Positions 11,326 through 22,462 of a stretch of 42,953 nucleotides of DNA are shown here, piece after piece. The stretch's first letter is position 1. The number at the start of each line of letters is the position of its first letter. The DNA is taken from NCBI GenBank assembly GCA_003427395.1, contig BFEA01000478.1, positions 750,340 to 793,292 of the forward strand, read 5' to 3'. A program made the position numbers and the translations under genes. The notes beneath the pieces were generated by a model. That model saw only the letters and a program-made list of their open reading frames with translations, searched no databases and was not told where the DNA came from. The stretch is from Chara braunii (lineage: Eukaryota; Streptophyta; Charophyceae; Charales; Characeae).

Positions 11326-12723
11326 TCAGTTTGTAGTCTCTTCAGTTTCCTTATCGTGGGCCTCCTGAATCCATTGTTCCACTGGGTTCCGACTTAGAAA
11401 CCTGACCAGTAGTTGCCCGGGGAAGGGTCCTTTCAATCCAGTCTCATCCAAATCTTCCAATTCAAAGGTATTCAATCTCACACGCTTAGCGACCCGGTAG
11501 GGGCCTTTGAATTTCCTTCCCAACTGCCCAGACCACGTGCTTTCTAGTGCCGAGTTCCTAACCAGTACCATTTCCCCCACCTGAAGTGGATCCTTCCGGA
11601 TATTTTTAACCTGGTCCCATCTTGCTTTGTCCCTCATCCTGCTGTCCAGTACCCGGTTGGCAATGTCCTCCATGACCTCCTTGTTCCGAAGAACTTGCTG
11701 ACATCGTGCCTCAATCAACTCCTCCGTGGTCATGTGCATATCGTCGTCTAGCCTGTTCCATGTGGGTATCAAAACTTCGACGGGGAAATCGATTTCCCTT
11801 TCGTACCATAGTTCTGGTGGGATACATCCCGTTGTCTTTTTTGGCGTCATGTTCTCCGAAAAGACAGCTTGCTTAAGGTATCTAGGTCAGCTCCCCAGAT
11901 CGTTCGCCACGAGCTTTGCAATTGTGTTCTTTAAGGTCCGGTGCCCCCTTTCCACAGGTGCATTAGCCTCAGGATGATATGACTCTATGAACTTGATAGG
12001 TACGCAGGGCCTTTTAAGCATTCCCAACACTTCTTGGTTTACAAATTTTGTTCCATTGTCCGCTATGAACATCCTGATGAAGGGGTGCCTTAGGTAAAAA
12101 TCCTCTATCCAATCTGTCACCCCTTTCTCCGTCTTTTTCTTGAGGGCGACGGCTTCCACAAACCCACTCAAGTTGTCTCTCGCATCCAGGATATACCTAT
12201 ATCCATCTGTCGATACAGGCATGGCCGCAAGGTCAAGATGGACCAGGTATCCTAGCTCTAGCACCCGTGTTGGTCCTAGTGGCTCGAAGACGAGGGCTGA
12301 GCTTCGTTCTAGGCAGATTAGACAGGTCTGACAGTACGTGGCCACCATACCCGCCATGCCTGGTCAATAGTAGAGAGGTGTTATTTTTGCAACGGTCCCT
12401 TTGAACGATCGATGTCCCCCATCTTGTCCGTCGTGCATTGTCTGGATTACGTTCATCTGCCTAGACCTCCCGCATACGACTCTCCTAGGCATAATGCCTT
12501 CCTCCCTCTTGAACAGACGGTCATTCCTTATGACGTACATTTTGGTCCCCTCCCTTGTTTTAAGGTTGACCTCCACGGACTGCTTGTTTCCTACCAGCAG
12601 CAATCCGATTTCTCGAAAGATCCCTTCATACGAAAGAAAATAGAAAAAAAAATTTCCTTCCTGCTCCTTCCGCGCCCCTCTTTTGTTTGGTTCACCAAGT
12701 GCTGCATCTCTTCCTGTTTCCAA
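11326..12723 (-). pseudogene. Ty3/gypsy integrase (decayed)
   Basis: This is the retroviral-type integrase that would insert element cDNA into the genome. A single minus-strand frame is broken by two stops. The N-terminal zinc-binding HHCC module is visible (MHDGQDGGHRSFKG, then ATYCQTCLIC). The catalytic core has the expected D-D-E residues (VHLDLAAMP; MFIADNGTKF; APVERGHRTLK). The C-terminal GPY/F-type module has KFKGPYRVAKRV. Stop 1 falls in LYY-stop-PGM (about 12364) and stop 2 after NDLGS (about 11887); both fit TGG (Trp) changed to TGA. The family is confident; activity is ruled out by the stops. Confidence 0.85.
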
Positions 12724-12859
12724 GACTCTACTACACTCATCACGGCTTACCGGCCCTCTTCAATGACCATCTCTATCAATTCCTCCTTCGGACCCACTAT
12801 TGTTCCCCATGAATCCTTCTCTTCCTTGCGCCCTCATGCGGTGACTGGTCCTTCCCGGA

Positions 12860-13640
12860 GTTCCGCAACTACGGCGGATGCCCCTCTTTCCAAAGTTCGC
12901 AGAGCCTACCGCGTCTCCATATGTGAACAGGTTGTTCGTCTTTCGAAAGCCCGACAAGACGTTGAGGTGGATTCAATATCTGCAAAAATTGAATGCAGTG
13001 ACCATCCGGGATGCCGGTTCACTACCGCAGGCCGACCTGTTGGCAGAATCTCACGCCGGTCGGAGCATTTACTCTCTGATAGACTTGTATTCATGATACG
13101 ATCGACTTTCATTGGATGTTGGGGATAGACCGTACACCACAATGCATACTCCCGTAGGACAGTTGCAGATGCAGGTAACCCCTATGGGTTTTACAAACGC
13201 AGTGGCCGAAGCACAACGAAGGATGCTCGTTGTAGCAGGGGACATATTCCCAAAAAAATGCGAACCCTACATCGACGACAACACGATCAAAGACGCCCAG
13301 GGAAGGACGAGACGGAAGTTCAGCTGGGAATTCGAAAATTCGTGTGGGACCATCAACATGACATCAAGGACTTACTCTGCCGCTTCCTAGTATACAACAT
13401 CACGGCTAGCGGATCAAAGAGTATTCCGGCAATTCCGGAGGTGACCATATTGGGATTCCGCTTTGGAGCATATGGGAGGAAGTCAGATCCAGCAAAAACC
13501 GATAAGATATCACAATGGTCATGCGCACGACAACAGAGGGAAGAGCATTCTTAGGAGTTGTCGGCTTTTGGAGAATATTTATTAAAAATTTTGCCGAAAT
13601 TGTCGAGCATATCCGCGCCCTTAGTATTCTTTCCTATTGG
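12860..13640 (+). pseudogene. Ty3/gypsy reverse transcriptase segment, inverted relative to its element
   Basis: RT copies element RNA into DNA. The plus strand reads SPYVNRLFVFRKPDKTLRWI, then GRSIYSLIDLYS-stop-YD, then TPVGQLQMQVTPMGFTNAVA, then the catalytic YIDD motif in EPYIDDNTIKD. After a frameshift come TILGFRFGAYGRK and, in a third frame, EGRAFLGVVGFWRIFIKNFA. The stop at 13094-13096 is consistent with a GGA (Gly) codon changed to TGA. Protease and integrase on both sides are on the minus strand, so this piece was flipped in place. Coding similarity ends abruptly near 13620-13640, where minus-strand protein sequence resumes. RNase H, normally next, is absent. Confidence 0.85.
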
Positions 13641-13675
13641 TTTGTATCTTCAAATACTTCCTTCTGGGATCTTTC

Positions 13676-14656
13676 TCATAAAAAATTAACGGCCGGGATT
13701 GCCCTTATTGTCTCCGCGACCCGCGGTTGAATATTGATTACCTTTCCATTCAAACAATATCCCTTTCGTACTTCCTCTTCAAATTTGGCCAGCGTCGTCG
13801 AGTCCACCCCTACTTTGTGATATCTGATAACTTTGATGAGTTGTAGTATGTCGGGGATTTCGAGTGCGGCTTCTGATGTCTCCCTCCGCACTTCTTTCAG
13901 CTTGGGCAGACTGACCCCGAGTTCAACCTCCGTTTCCTTTTCTGCCACCATGACACCTAAAACCTCATCTTCCTGCCTCCTCTTCTTATGAGGCAGACCC
14001 ATCTTAATTAATTCCTTCTTCTTGAATGTCTCCTCAATCATGATTTCCACTCTTTCTCTTATTCCCTCCATTCGAGCAAAAGCCCCCTTTCTAGCGCTAT
14101 CTTCGAATGATGGCGACTATGTTGCCAATTTCCATTTTGGAGGGTCTCATCAGGTCCCAATGAGTCGGAGGAGTTTCCCACGGCCAGTTACCGGATCCTC
14201 TAAGTCTACCATGTATGTGCCATCATGCAGATGCATCGCTATCATTTCTACATTCGCACACCATGGTCTTCCGAGGATTATGTCCTGGTCCATTTCATCC
14301 AGTACGGTCATGCGCTGAAATGACCAGTTTGACTACTGGATGCCTACTTTTACTGCACATTTGGTGACATATCCCGAGAACGGGATCTCGCCACCGGCTC
14401 CCCGGATGTTCCCCATTACCTCCTTGTTAACCACACAGCCGGTAATTGTTGCGAAATCTCTCCTTATGAGGGTGATTTTCGCACCTCCATCTACTAGGGC
14501 GTCTGTGTGATGAGTCCCGATCTGTACCTTTAGCTTTCCTACGGGCAATGCATGAAAACTAAGCTTTGTTCTAGGCGGTGCTCTCATGACTTTCTCACCT
14601 TCACGATCCGGTAAGCTCAAGCGGATGTTTGCGAAGGCCTTTTCTAGATCCTCCAA
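13676..14656 (-). pseudogene. Ty3/gypsy aspartic protease and linker
   Basis: This is a retropepsin-like domain that would cleave the polyprotein. In one minus-strand frame, HTDALVDGGAKITLI holds the active-site region and DIILGRPWCANVEM the usual C-terminal ILG element. The catalytic triplet is D-G-G instead of the usual D-S/T-G, so even without stops it would probably be impaired. Stops lie at about 14333 (VGIQ-stop) and after KLLRLIGT (about 14150). The linker from 14071 down to 13676, in the same frame, ends INIQPRVAETIRAIPAV, which normally leads into RT; here the RT is inverted just beyond. Confidence 0.8.
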
Positions 14657-14998
14657 ATCTCCAGGAATCCCTTGAAGGTTAGCGACTTCTTGCAGAGTTT
14701 CCTCCTCCTTTTCCTCTTCCTCCGCCTCCGGAGTTTCGTCTATCTCTACTCATCAACGAGTCAATATTTGTCTAAGCCCTTTGAACAATCTAGGACTTGC
14801 TTGTAGCATGGTCTGAAAAGACATCGATATCATGGTTCGGAGCAACTTGCTAAGGGTGTCGTCGATCTCTGGCATGGTCAGGATCAGGATTTGATACCTG
14901 AACTTTTCTTTGCCGCGGTGACCTTGTCCGTAGGTTCCTCTTCCCCAGGCTTATTGCACCGCAATTGCCAACGAAAACGACGAATATTTGGACCCCCG

Positions 14999-15559
14999 TT
15001 AATCGTCTCTCGGCCTATCGTAAACTTTCTCTGGTTCCCCAGTTTTAGGCGCTGCTTGGACCGTGGTGCCTCCAGCAACTTCCTCCATCATTGTATCACA
15101 GATAACTCTTATTCCTGCCATTCCCCGTCGAGTAGTCGCGTTCACCCTATCGTGTCCGTCATTTTCTAGGATAAAGTTAGTTTGTGGTCCGCGTCCTCGG
15201 GGTTGATCCCAGACGATTTCGGTTACTGGTTCGGCCTCTACTGCTGTTATGTCTAGGTCGTTGAGGACGATCACGTCATGCCTCATTCCTCCAGGCGAGT
15301 TCCAATTAACTTGCTCCCCCCGATGACCAAATATTTCCCCTTTTCGTGACCCGGTGCACCTCTTTCTCATGATATTGTGGTTGAGTTTTGTGCAAGCTCG
15401 CACAAAGTGTCCAACCGTTGTGCGGTATCTGCAATGCTCATTGGCGGGGTCTCTCCCATTAAACCCTCGGTTGGCAACTCCTGCTAGGACGACGGCTTCT
15501 TGGGGAGGGAGGGAGGGTCGGGATACTTGCGCCTGCATTACCATTAGTGCGTTTTCCAC
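14999..15559 (-). pseudogene. Gag C-terminal region with damaged zinc knuckle
   Basis: This is the nucleocapsid-like part of gag of the minus-strand gypsy element. The stretch CRYRTTVGHFVRAC aligns to the CCHC zinc knuckle (C-x2-C-x4-H-x4-C) except that the second Cys is Arg. Further on are PRGRGPQTNFILENDG and a Gly/Arg-rich area. It lies directly after the gag frame 16387-15593 and before protease, as expected. A continuation in another frame is seen at 15078-14884. Confidence 0.65.
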
Positions 15560-15592
15560 CCTCTCTATCTTATTGTCAACTCCGTGGACACG

Positions 15593-16387
15593 TTAATATA
15601 GGCTCTCAATTTCCCTTCTCACCTTATCCGTTGTCCTACCGGTCAGGTCTATGACTTCTCCTTCATTAAGCAGGGTCAATGACTCGGTTACTACCGTTTT
15701 CTCGGCAAGTTCTGTCATCGTACTGAAATCGACATCCCTTGTGTTCACGAATTTGCTCGTCTGTTGGTATGATGATAAAATCTTGTCCTTATCAAACTCA
15801 GAAAACTGCCTGAGGAAATACTTGCTTATTATTCGGTTCGTTACCCCGGTGATCCTTAGCGCCACCAGGGTAAACTCTCTCAGGAAGTCATCGTATGTGG
15901 CGAAGTTCTTCTGTTGTATTGCCGCTAATTCGGCTTTTGTTGCCATTTTTTTTGCCACCAGATACTTTCTCATCATCACATCCCGGGTTACCTTCCGAGA
16001 CCTCCTCACGGCAACAATAGCCATTATGTATCGCCCTAGGCTCAGCAACACATGTTGTCCCAGGTGATCCATCCTTTCCTCTTCATTCCATTTTACTAAT
16101 GCAGCCAGGTTCTCGTAGTCTATTAGGAACTCCGTGATGTTTGCCCCGTCAAATGTCAACTTCTTTTTAGCGTTCGCGAGGTACCCTTGGTTCTTGTTTA
16201 GTGCTCGTGTGAGGGACGACACCATCTTCTCGAGGCCACCCTCCCAGCTGCTGGCATCACCGACTGTACTAGTTCCCTGCCCCTCCTTGTCAGTCCTTCG
16301 TCCCTCTCCGGTTTTCGCAGTCCCGTCCAGATCGAACCACCCCAACACCTTTTCCCTAAGGCTCCAAAGTCCCTCGCACCCCCGCAT
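15593..16387 (-). pseudogene. Gag capsid-like domain (retrotransposon gag)
   Basis: A 264-residue minus-strand frame. KKLTFDGANITEFLIDYENL is the typical start of the retrotransposon gag core (a 'form a particle' protein). It is followed by helix-rich sequence ending YDDFLREFTLVALRITGV and LAEKTVVTESLTLLNEGEVI. The family was assigned by recognition of this core pattern and position upstream of the zinc knuckle and protease. No zinc finger lies in this part. Continuity with flanking frames is broken. Confidence 0.65.
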
Positions 16388-16531
16388 AACTATCGGCGCG
16401 ACCGGCAGACAGCTAACCCTGTTGTCTATGGTCGGCGGATTGGTAGCTTTCTCCGCTTCTATTCCAGGGGAGTTTTCTCTCTCCTTCCTTCTCTTGCTAG
16501 ATGTTCCTACGCGATCACTATCCTTACCCCC

Positions 16532-17400
16532 CTATCCGACTCCGTCTTGGCTGACCCTCCGTTCGACACGTAGACCTTCCCTTGGAGGGTCCTCCTCGTT
16601 TCTGACCATCATTTCCTTGATCAATCTTGCCTTGTACTCTGCGGTTCTCTTTTCTATCTCTGCTAACTTGCGCCTCGCGTCCGTGATTCTCACCTTTTTT
16701 GATACAGCTCCATCCGAATTTTGTGGGCTCGATCTTTCTTTATTTCTACCTTCTCTGGTTCCCCAGGTCCCCTGTTTGCTTCCCCCGACTTTTCCCGAAC
16801 TCTCTCCTGAGGAGATATTTTTTCTGTTCCCCTTGGCCTCATCTAGATTTGTCGATTCTCTGTCCTTCTGACCCTCTTCGCTTTGTACAGCGTTGCCTCC
16901 TATGTTTGGTCCTCCCTCGCTTCTACGATCGCTTGTCTCACCCTCCGTCGCCATTTTACCTAGATCTGCATAAGCCAGATGATTTTTCCGGGACACAGAC
17001 CGCTCGGGGTTTTTAGGTTTCATAGGTCCTAATCCCTTTGGTGTACCTTATTCAAAGACGTAGCCTTTCCCCTTTTAGCCATTTGCTTGTTTCTCGAAAA
17101 AAAAACCGTAATTGGTCCGCTCTCCCATCGGACTAGAGGGTAGTACTCAGCTTCCTGCTCTGACAGGCTCACTATAGCATTCTAGTACGCCTTTCGGGAT
17201 ACGCAGGATCCCCAGCGGTATGTCTTTGCTAGAAAGGGTTCCTGCTCCTCCTTAAGGTCAGCGTCCTCTTTTATTGTTTTCTTGAGAAGGGTTTCAACTT
17301 TTCTGGTTACGACGGTCATCGTGGTCTTATCCCTGCATTGTTTTTTTACAAAATGCAAGTTCGGCTACTATTGCATCCCCATTGACGAAAGCGCAGCAGC
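16532..17400 (-). pseudogene. Gag N-terminal region, truncated at upstream end
   Basis: The minus-strand frame 17023-16532 is a charged, low-complexity region with a coiled-coil-like segment (ARRKLAEIEKRTAEYKARL). Upstream, minus-strand frames from about 17395 to 17030 look protein-like (TRKVETLLKKTIKEDADL; QEPFLAKTYRWGSCV; PLVRWESGPITVFF), suggesting the original gag started further upstream. Similarity stops near 17400, where the next element begins, so the 5' part and LTR are missing. Confidence 0.5.
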
Positions 17401-17492
17401 GGCATGGGTCTTTCCTGGAAATCGAGCCTTTGTTCGGTTTTCATGAATGTCTACACCTCGCCACGGGTGGTTAGGCAAGGTTTGCCTCTGCT

Positions 17493-18090
17493 ATGGTCTC
17501 CCTCCGCCTCCACATCCCATCGACTCTCATTCCCGACTACGTCTTCATCTCCCGCATCAAGCGGGTATGCTTCCCCCACCTCGCCGCAACCCTCGCCCAT
17601 GAGCCCGAGCTCCCTCTCACCGATCTCCTTACCTGCCTTCTCCACCATGATCGCCTTCCTCACCTCCGCTCTCAACGACCAGCCGCCCCCAACCGCACCC
17701 GGTTTTTCCACAACATGGCCTCCGACAACTCGTCACTCCCCTCTGACGATAGCTTTGACTCCTCTCCCGAGTCCCTTGACCCAGCCCAATTCACCAAGGA
17801 AGACTTCCAGACTGTCCATCTCATGAGGATGGAACGGCAACGCCTGGCCTCCCAGCCTTCCTCCTCCCCCCAACCCCCTCGTCTCAAAAAGCTCACCCCC
17901 GCCGAACGCGCCTTCCTCCAGGCTAACAGCGGTTGTTTTCGTTGCCACTAGCTGGGGCATCAGCAAACCAATTGCCCCAAGGTCGGCCGCTCCACCCACC
18001 AGCCTTCCCGCCCCATCGGATCCAGCACTCCCACATCCACTTCCTCCTCCTCCACCGCGGCCTCCGGGCCCTCCTCCACTTGAACACTGT
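17493..18090 (+). pseudogene. Gag C-terminal part with interrupted zinc knuckle
   Basis: The plus-strand frame has a Ser/Pro/Asp-rich stretch (SSLPSDDSFDSSPES), then KKLTPAERAFLQANSGCFRC, H, stop, LGHQQTNCPK. This is a CCHC zinc knuckle (C-x2-C-x4-H-x4-C) in which the residue before LGH is a TAG stop at about 17949-17951. The frame then continues into a Pro/Ser/Thr linker, as usual between gag and protease in this family. The stop would abolish a full-length Gag. Confidence 0.7.
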
Positions 18091-18359
18091 CCCCCCCCCC
18101 TTGTAGCCATGTCCTGGCATCAACAATTCGTCTGCCGGCGACGACTCTCACACCGGACACCCCCCAGGCGTCGCAGTCTACTCCGCCTGCCCTCCTCCCG
18201 ACGACGTCCTCTATTCTGTCGGTTGAGCACCCCACGGCCACATGTTCCACTACCCTCCTCCCCAACCCCTCCACAATCACTTTCTCCGATCTCGTTGAGG
18301 AACAAGACTGACACACTCGGCTTGTTAGATTAGGCCTCGAGCAGCGCCGCCTCAACGCC

Positions 18360-19619
18360 ATGATCTCCTCCGCTTGGGCCGAGACCGCCCAGTTCCAGCT
18401 CAAGTTCGTCACCGTCTCCTTTGGAGCATCGACGGTGAAGTTCCGGGCCCTTCTCGACATTGGTGCCACTGCCACCGGCAACTTCATCACGGATGCCTGT
18501 GTCAGCAAAGTCGGCCTCTCTTCCACCGGCTATGATTCCCCGCTCACCATCCGCCTAGGGGATAAGGACTCAGCCATCGTCGTCGACCGCACAGTCCCCA
18601 AGACCACAATGACTGTCGGCCCTCTTCGCAGTCAGGTCTCCTTCGATGTCATGCACCTCATGTGCGACATCGTACTCGGGACTCCTTGGCTTGACCGCTA
18701 CATGCCCTATACCTTCCACGCCTCTTTCGTCCGCCTCTCCACCCCTCCCGATCCACCCCTTGACATCCCCTACCTTCTCCCTCCCTCCACCCCTTCCCCC
18801 GTCTCTCTTCACCAATTTCTTCACATGACTTGTGAGCACCCCGACTCCGCCTACTATTGCCTTGTCATTGACCGCGACCGTCCCGAGGACTTGCTTCCAA
18901 CGGACAAACCCGACCAAGACCCCCCCTCCGACCCTCAGATCTCCGCCCTCCTATCCAAATTCAAAGACGTGTTTCCCGAATCCTTGCCCGCCGGACTACC
19001 TCCCCACCGAGGTGTTTCCCACACCATCGATCTCGAGCCCGGCCACTCCCCCCCTTGCAGCCCCCCATACCAGCTCTCTGTCCCCGAGGCCAAAGAAATG
19101 AAGCGCCAACTCAATGAACTCCTTGAAAAAGGATTCATTAAGCCTAGCTCCTCCCCCTTCAGCACCAGCTGTTTCTTCGTCAAGAAGAACGACACCTCGG
19201 AACTCCGCATGTGCACGGACTACCACACCTTGAACCGGATCACGATCAAGAACAAGTATCCGCTTCCCAGGATATCCGAACTTCTTGATCGCCTCTATGG
19301 AGCCAAATACTTCACCAAGATCGACCTCCGCAGTCGCTTCCACCAGATCCGCATCCGCGAGGAGGATAACCACAAAACCGCCTTCCGCTCCCACTTTGGG
19401 CACTACGAGTTTCTCGTAATGCCTTTCGGTCTCACCAACGCCCCCGCCACATTCCAATCCACCATGAACCACATCTTTCACAACCTCCTCGAAGTCTGTG
19501 TCGTGATCTACCTCGACGACATCCTTGTTTTTAGCCCCACCTTCGAGTCCCACCTTGATCAGCTCCGCCAAGTTCTCGCCATCCTTGGATTGACGAGAGC
19601 CCTCCTGGGGAAATTGTAG
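18360..19619 (+). pseudogene. Ty3/gypsy protease and reverse transcriptase, truncated
   Basis: An uninterrupted 419-residue frame. The retropepsin-like part (residues about 20-130) has FRALLDIGATATGNFI, where the catalytic D-S/T-G reads D-I-G, and MCDIVLGTPWLDRY. RT follows from about residue 185: FKDVFPESLPAGLPPHRGV, EKGFIKPSSSPFSTSCFFVK, KYFTKIDLRSRFHQI, VMPFGLTNAPATFQSTMNH and the catalytic CVVIYLDDILVFS. The frame leaves the family at about HLDQLRQVL (near 19580) and stops soon after. Upstream, a protein-like plus-strand stretch in other frames (18090-18360) links it to gag through a frameshift. Confidence 0.85.
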
Positions 19620-22393
19620 GACAGAGCTTACATGCCACCTTGGGTAACGTTCACACTCCTTCATACGGTAAGTGGCAACGAAAAGCTCTACGTGTCGATC
19701 GATTAGAGAGATCGACACGTGTCAAGATTCAAGCAAGCAGGAGCTTGAACCCCCTGGGCGTCACATATGTGACGAACCAATTTCTGTCCCGCGCGACTTT
19801 CTGCGCGTTGACAATGAGGGGTCCTAAGTTGGGAAGGTTGGGCCAATTACGAAAGATTGGGATGGAAGGGAAATTGTATCGGTATCCTCGCTTCTTCGTC
19901 CTTTTTCGTTGACTTTTCGGATGATTGGGTTGCGGCCCGGATGGGCCCCGGGACAATCGATTGGTTGATTGGCTGTGTGAGTGGCGCGCCGCTGCGCGCA
20001 CGATTAATAAATGTTGACGTCGCTTATTTTGTTGGTTTCAGACCTTTTAGGCGCGGACATCGCGCGGGAATTTCGCTTCGTTCTTTTTTAAATTTCTTTT
20101 TGAATTCTTTTTCGAATCTTGTCGCGCCACTGTGGCTTTCGAAATTTTGAACTTTCTTTTTGGGATTTGTGTTTTTCGCTTTTTCTGCATTAGACAGGAA
20201 TTTAGGAATTTTGCAATTATGATTTTTCCTTGCCGCGCAACACTTTTTGCTTACACGCTTCTCTGTGCGGCTGCAACGGAACTCTGATTAGCCGACGCCT
20301 TTAATCGTATGTGTAACTGAAATTTTGGGCGGACGCCATTGTAACTGTATCCTTCTTATGCTTCGTCTTTCCTGCTCTCGCTTTCTCTTGTTGTGTCTAG
20401 CCAGCCCGCGGACTGCATGCTCGGATCGATGCGTTGAGAGAGGCTACGTAACCCCACGCCGCGGCCCGGCCATGCAGAACGCAGACGTGCCCTCTCCTAA
20501 TATCCTTGCTAAGTTCATGCAATTCCGGGTTCTTCGCGCATGCATGCATGCTATAAATTCCGGCTGGACGATTAGATAGCTCTCTTGACCATCTAGTGGA
20601 AGCTCGGGGTAGTGCGATCAGTGAGGGGCGGCTCACGAGCGAAGTAAGAGGTGAGTTGAAGTGGAAGTCGGGCGACCCGATGAGCTGGTGCCAAACGCGC
20701 GGGGTTGACGCAGGCCACGACTCGGACGGACTTTGGGCGCGGGCGAACCTGACGGGTGCGGGAGGACTAAGCGGGGTGACGACTTCGTGGGTTAGTGCGA
20801 GACGACGGACTGTCCGCATCAGAGAGAGAGAGAGAGGAAGAGGGAGCTGAGGCTGATGGATGCGGATTTGCTGTTTCTTTTGTCTTTCCTCCCTCGTTGC
20901 TTTTGTATATAAATTTGATCTCGGCTCGGGGCGATCCGCCCGTTTTCTTTTGTTTTTCAGGATCTTGACTTGGTTTCGGCCCACACTCGCTTTTGCGATT
21001 TCAATCTCGGATATTGTGGGTTATGCTGAATGAATGGATGAATGGATGTTATGCCTATTTGTTTTTCCTTATATCTGATCTTTGCCTTTGCTTGTCGTTT
21101 TAATACACTCAAGAGCATAGTAGAGAAGTTTGCGTAGTCCTCGCTATTGTTGTTTGTCTTTTTTTGATCTACTGTTGCTGCCGCGAATGTGTGGTAGCAC
21201 CTTGCATATTCAGGAATGATTGCGTACGGATCCCGGATTGATTAGATGATTGGGTAGCTGTCAGTCGAGAAACCAGCGAATACCTCGTGGGGATGCGTGC
21301 AAGCATGATCTGATCTGCGCACCTACACGTGTCCACGCGCGTCGATTCGTAACCACCAATGCATGAAAGGGCTAACGATCGCGGGAATATTGAATGATTG
21401 GATGTGCTCGGTGGCCATTCTGCGTTTGCAACAAAGCGATCATCCCATGTGAATACGTGTAAGTGCGATCCCATTCGCGCAGTCTACACGGACTCACACG
21501 CGGTGCTCGCAATCGTCGAATAACAGGGCAGGCATGAAATTTCTGAACGCTGAGCTCCGAAATTCCCCAGCCGGGTAACCACTCACTAAGGAATTCCACG
21601 GCTTCACAATGACAAGATGACGAACTCAAGGGACCAAGATTTGTCGTGGGATCCGGAGTATTTTACCCCTTGGGTGAACGAGTGTCTCAGACAGAGACGC
21701 CCGGAATTCCCCTGTCTAACCGAGAATCGATTGTGCCCTAGGGAGTTTCACTGCGTTACGACCAGCGACCCGAGGTGTCCCGATTTTCCAACTTCGGACA
21801 AATCGCACTACTCCATATCCCCCGGCTTCGTCGTTATCGCTACTAATTTCCCTCCTTTTCGTCTTCTCCTCCCTTACCACCAACTTACGGTGGTACCGTG
21901 GAATTCCATCGCGGAGTATTGGTACCGCATGCCTTGCGGAAATTGGCGGCGTCGCGGCAATCAACGAGCCCCGGAAACCAGAGGGCCTAGCCCAAACACG
22001 TGACGACAGACGCCACGTGGCTGCCCTCAAAGGCCCGACTCATCGGAATCACAGCCATTCCGGGCAGACCTAGCCCTGAACCGCCGCCCCCAAAACAAAC
22101 GAAGCGGACAACCTTGAACGCACCGCGCATGCCATCTGCCTTATGCTGCACGACATAAACGCCAGCAGACCGGAAGGAACCTGCCCTCAGCCTTATTGCA
22201 CCCGTGCCCCTAGAACCTTGCCACAGGAGATCTCAGTTCTGACCTGGGACTCCACCCCCACTTTTGGCGTCACAGGCTGGGGAGAGATCCGGGTTGGCTG
22301 GTGTTCCCCCGTATATACATAGACTAGTGAGAGGATGAGATAGATGCGTACTACCAAGAAAGATGAAATAGATGAGAGAAGAATATAGCTTAC

Positions 22394-22395
<2 letters not shown>
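19620..22395. other. No gene recognised; possible LTR-like or intergenic sequence
   Basis: No supported coding region. A perfect 11-bp inverted repeat ACGTGTCGATC / GATCGACACGT sits at 19690-19720. A TATA-like CTATAAAT lies near 20549 and TATATAAAT near 20905, but neither is followed by a recognisable gene. The open frames at 20984-20397 (minus) and 21617-22003 (plus) lack domains and sit over each other on opposite strands. Confidence 0.35.

Positions 22396-22462
<67 letters not shown>
22396..22462. repeat. (TA)n microsatellite bordering assembly gap
   Basis: An uninterrupted (TA)n run leading directly into the N gap. Frames through it read Ile-Tyr repeats and are artefacts. Confidence 0.95.

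Larger units (their letters stand above)
9667..17400 (-). mobile_element. Decayed Ty3/gypsy LTR retrotransposon with an internally inverted RT segment
   Basis: Reading the minus strand from high to low coordinates, the order is gag (about 17400-15000), protease (about 14660-14150, with linker to 13676), then integrase (12723-11326) and an accessory 3' ORF (10562-9667). RT lies between protease and integrase but on the plus strand (about 12860-13640), so this segment has been inverted. No RNase H domain was found. Frames carry several stops and shifts, so the copy cannot encode a working polyprotein. The upstream end is cut off near 17400, where another element begins. LTRs, primer-binding site and polypurine tract were not identified. 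Confidence 0.8.
17440..19619 (+). mobile_element. Second Ty3/gypsy fragment (gag-protease-RT), 3'-truncated
   Basis: A different, markedly GC-rich gypsy element on the plus strand, with C-rich third codon positions unlike its minus-strand neighbour. It covers the end of gag with its zinc knuckle, a retropepsin region and the RT up to just past the catalytic YLDD. Thumb, RNase H and integrase are missing because it ends near 19600. It abuts the truncated 5' end of the minus-strand element at about 17400-17440. No LTRs were recognised. Confidence 0.8.

Noticed and set aside
14146-14153. Minus-strand CTGATGAG as a hammerhead start
   Set aside because: It lies in gypsy coding sequence and lacks a paired stem II plus GAAA.
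20397-20984. 195-codon minus-strand frame
   Set aside because: No domain, low-complexity Pro/Ser/Arg composition, overlapping plus-strand frames and no splice or family support.
21617-22003. 128-codon plus-strand frame
   Set aside because: No recognisable motif, and a similar-length minus-strand frame overlaps it.
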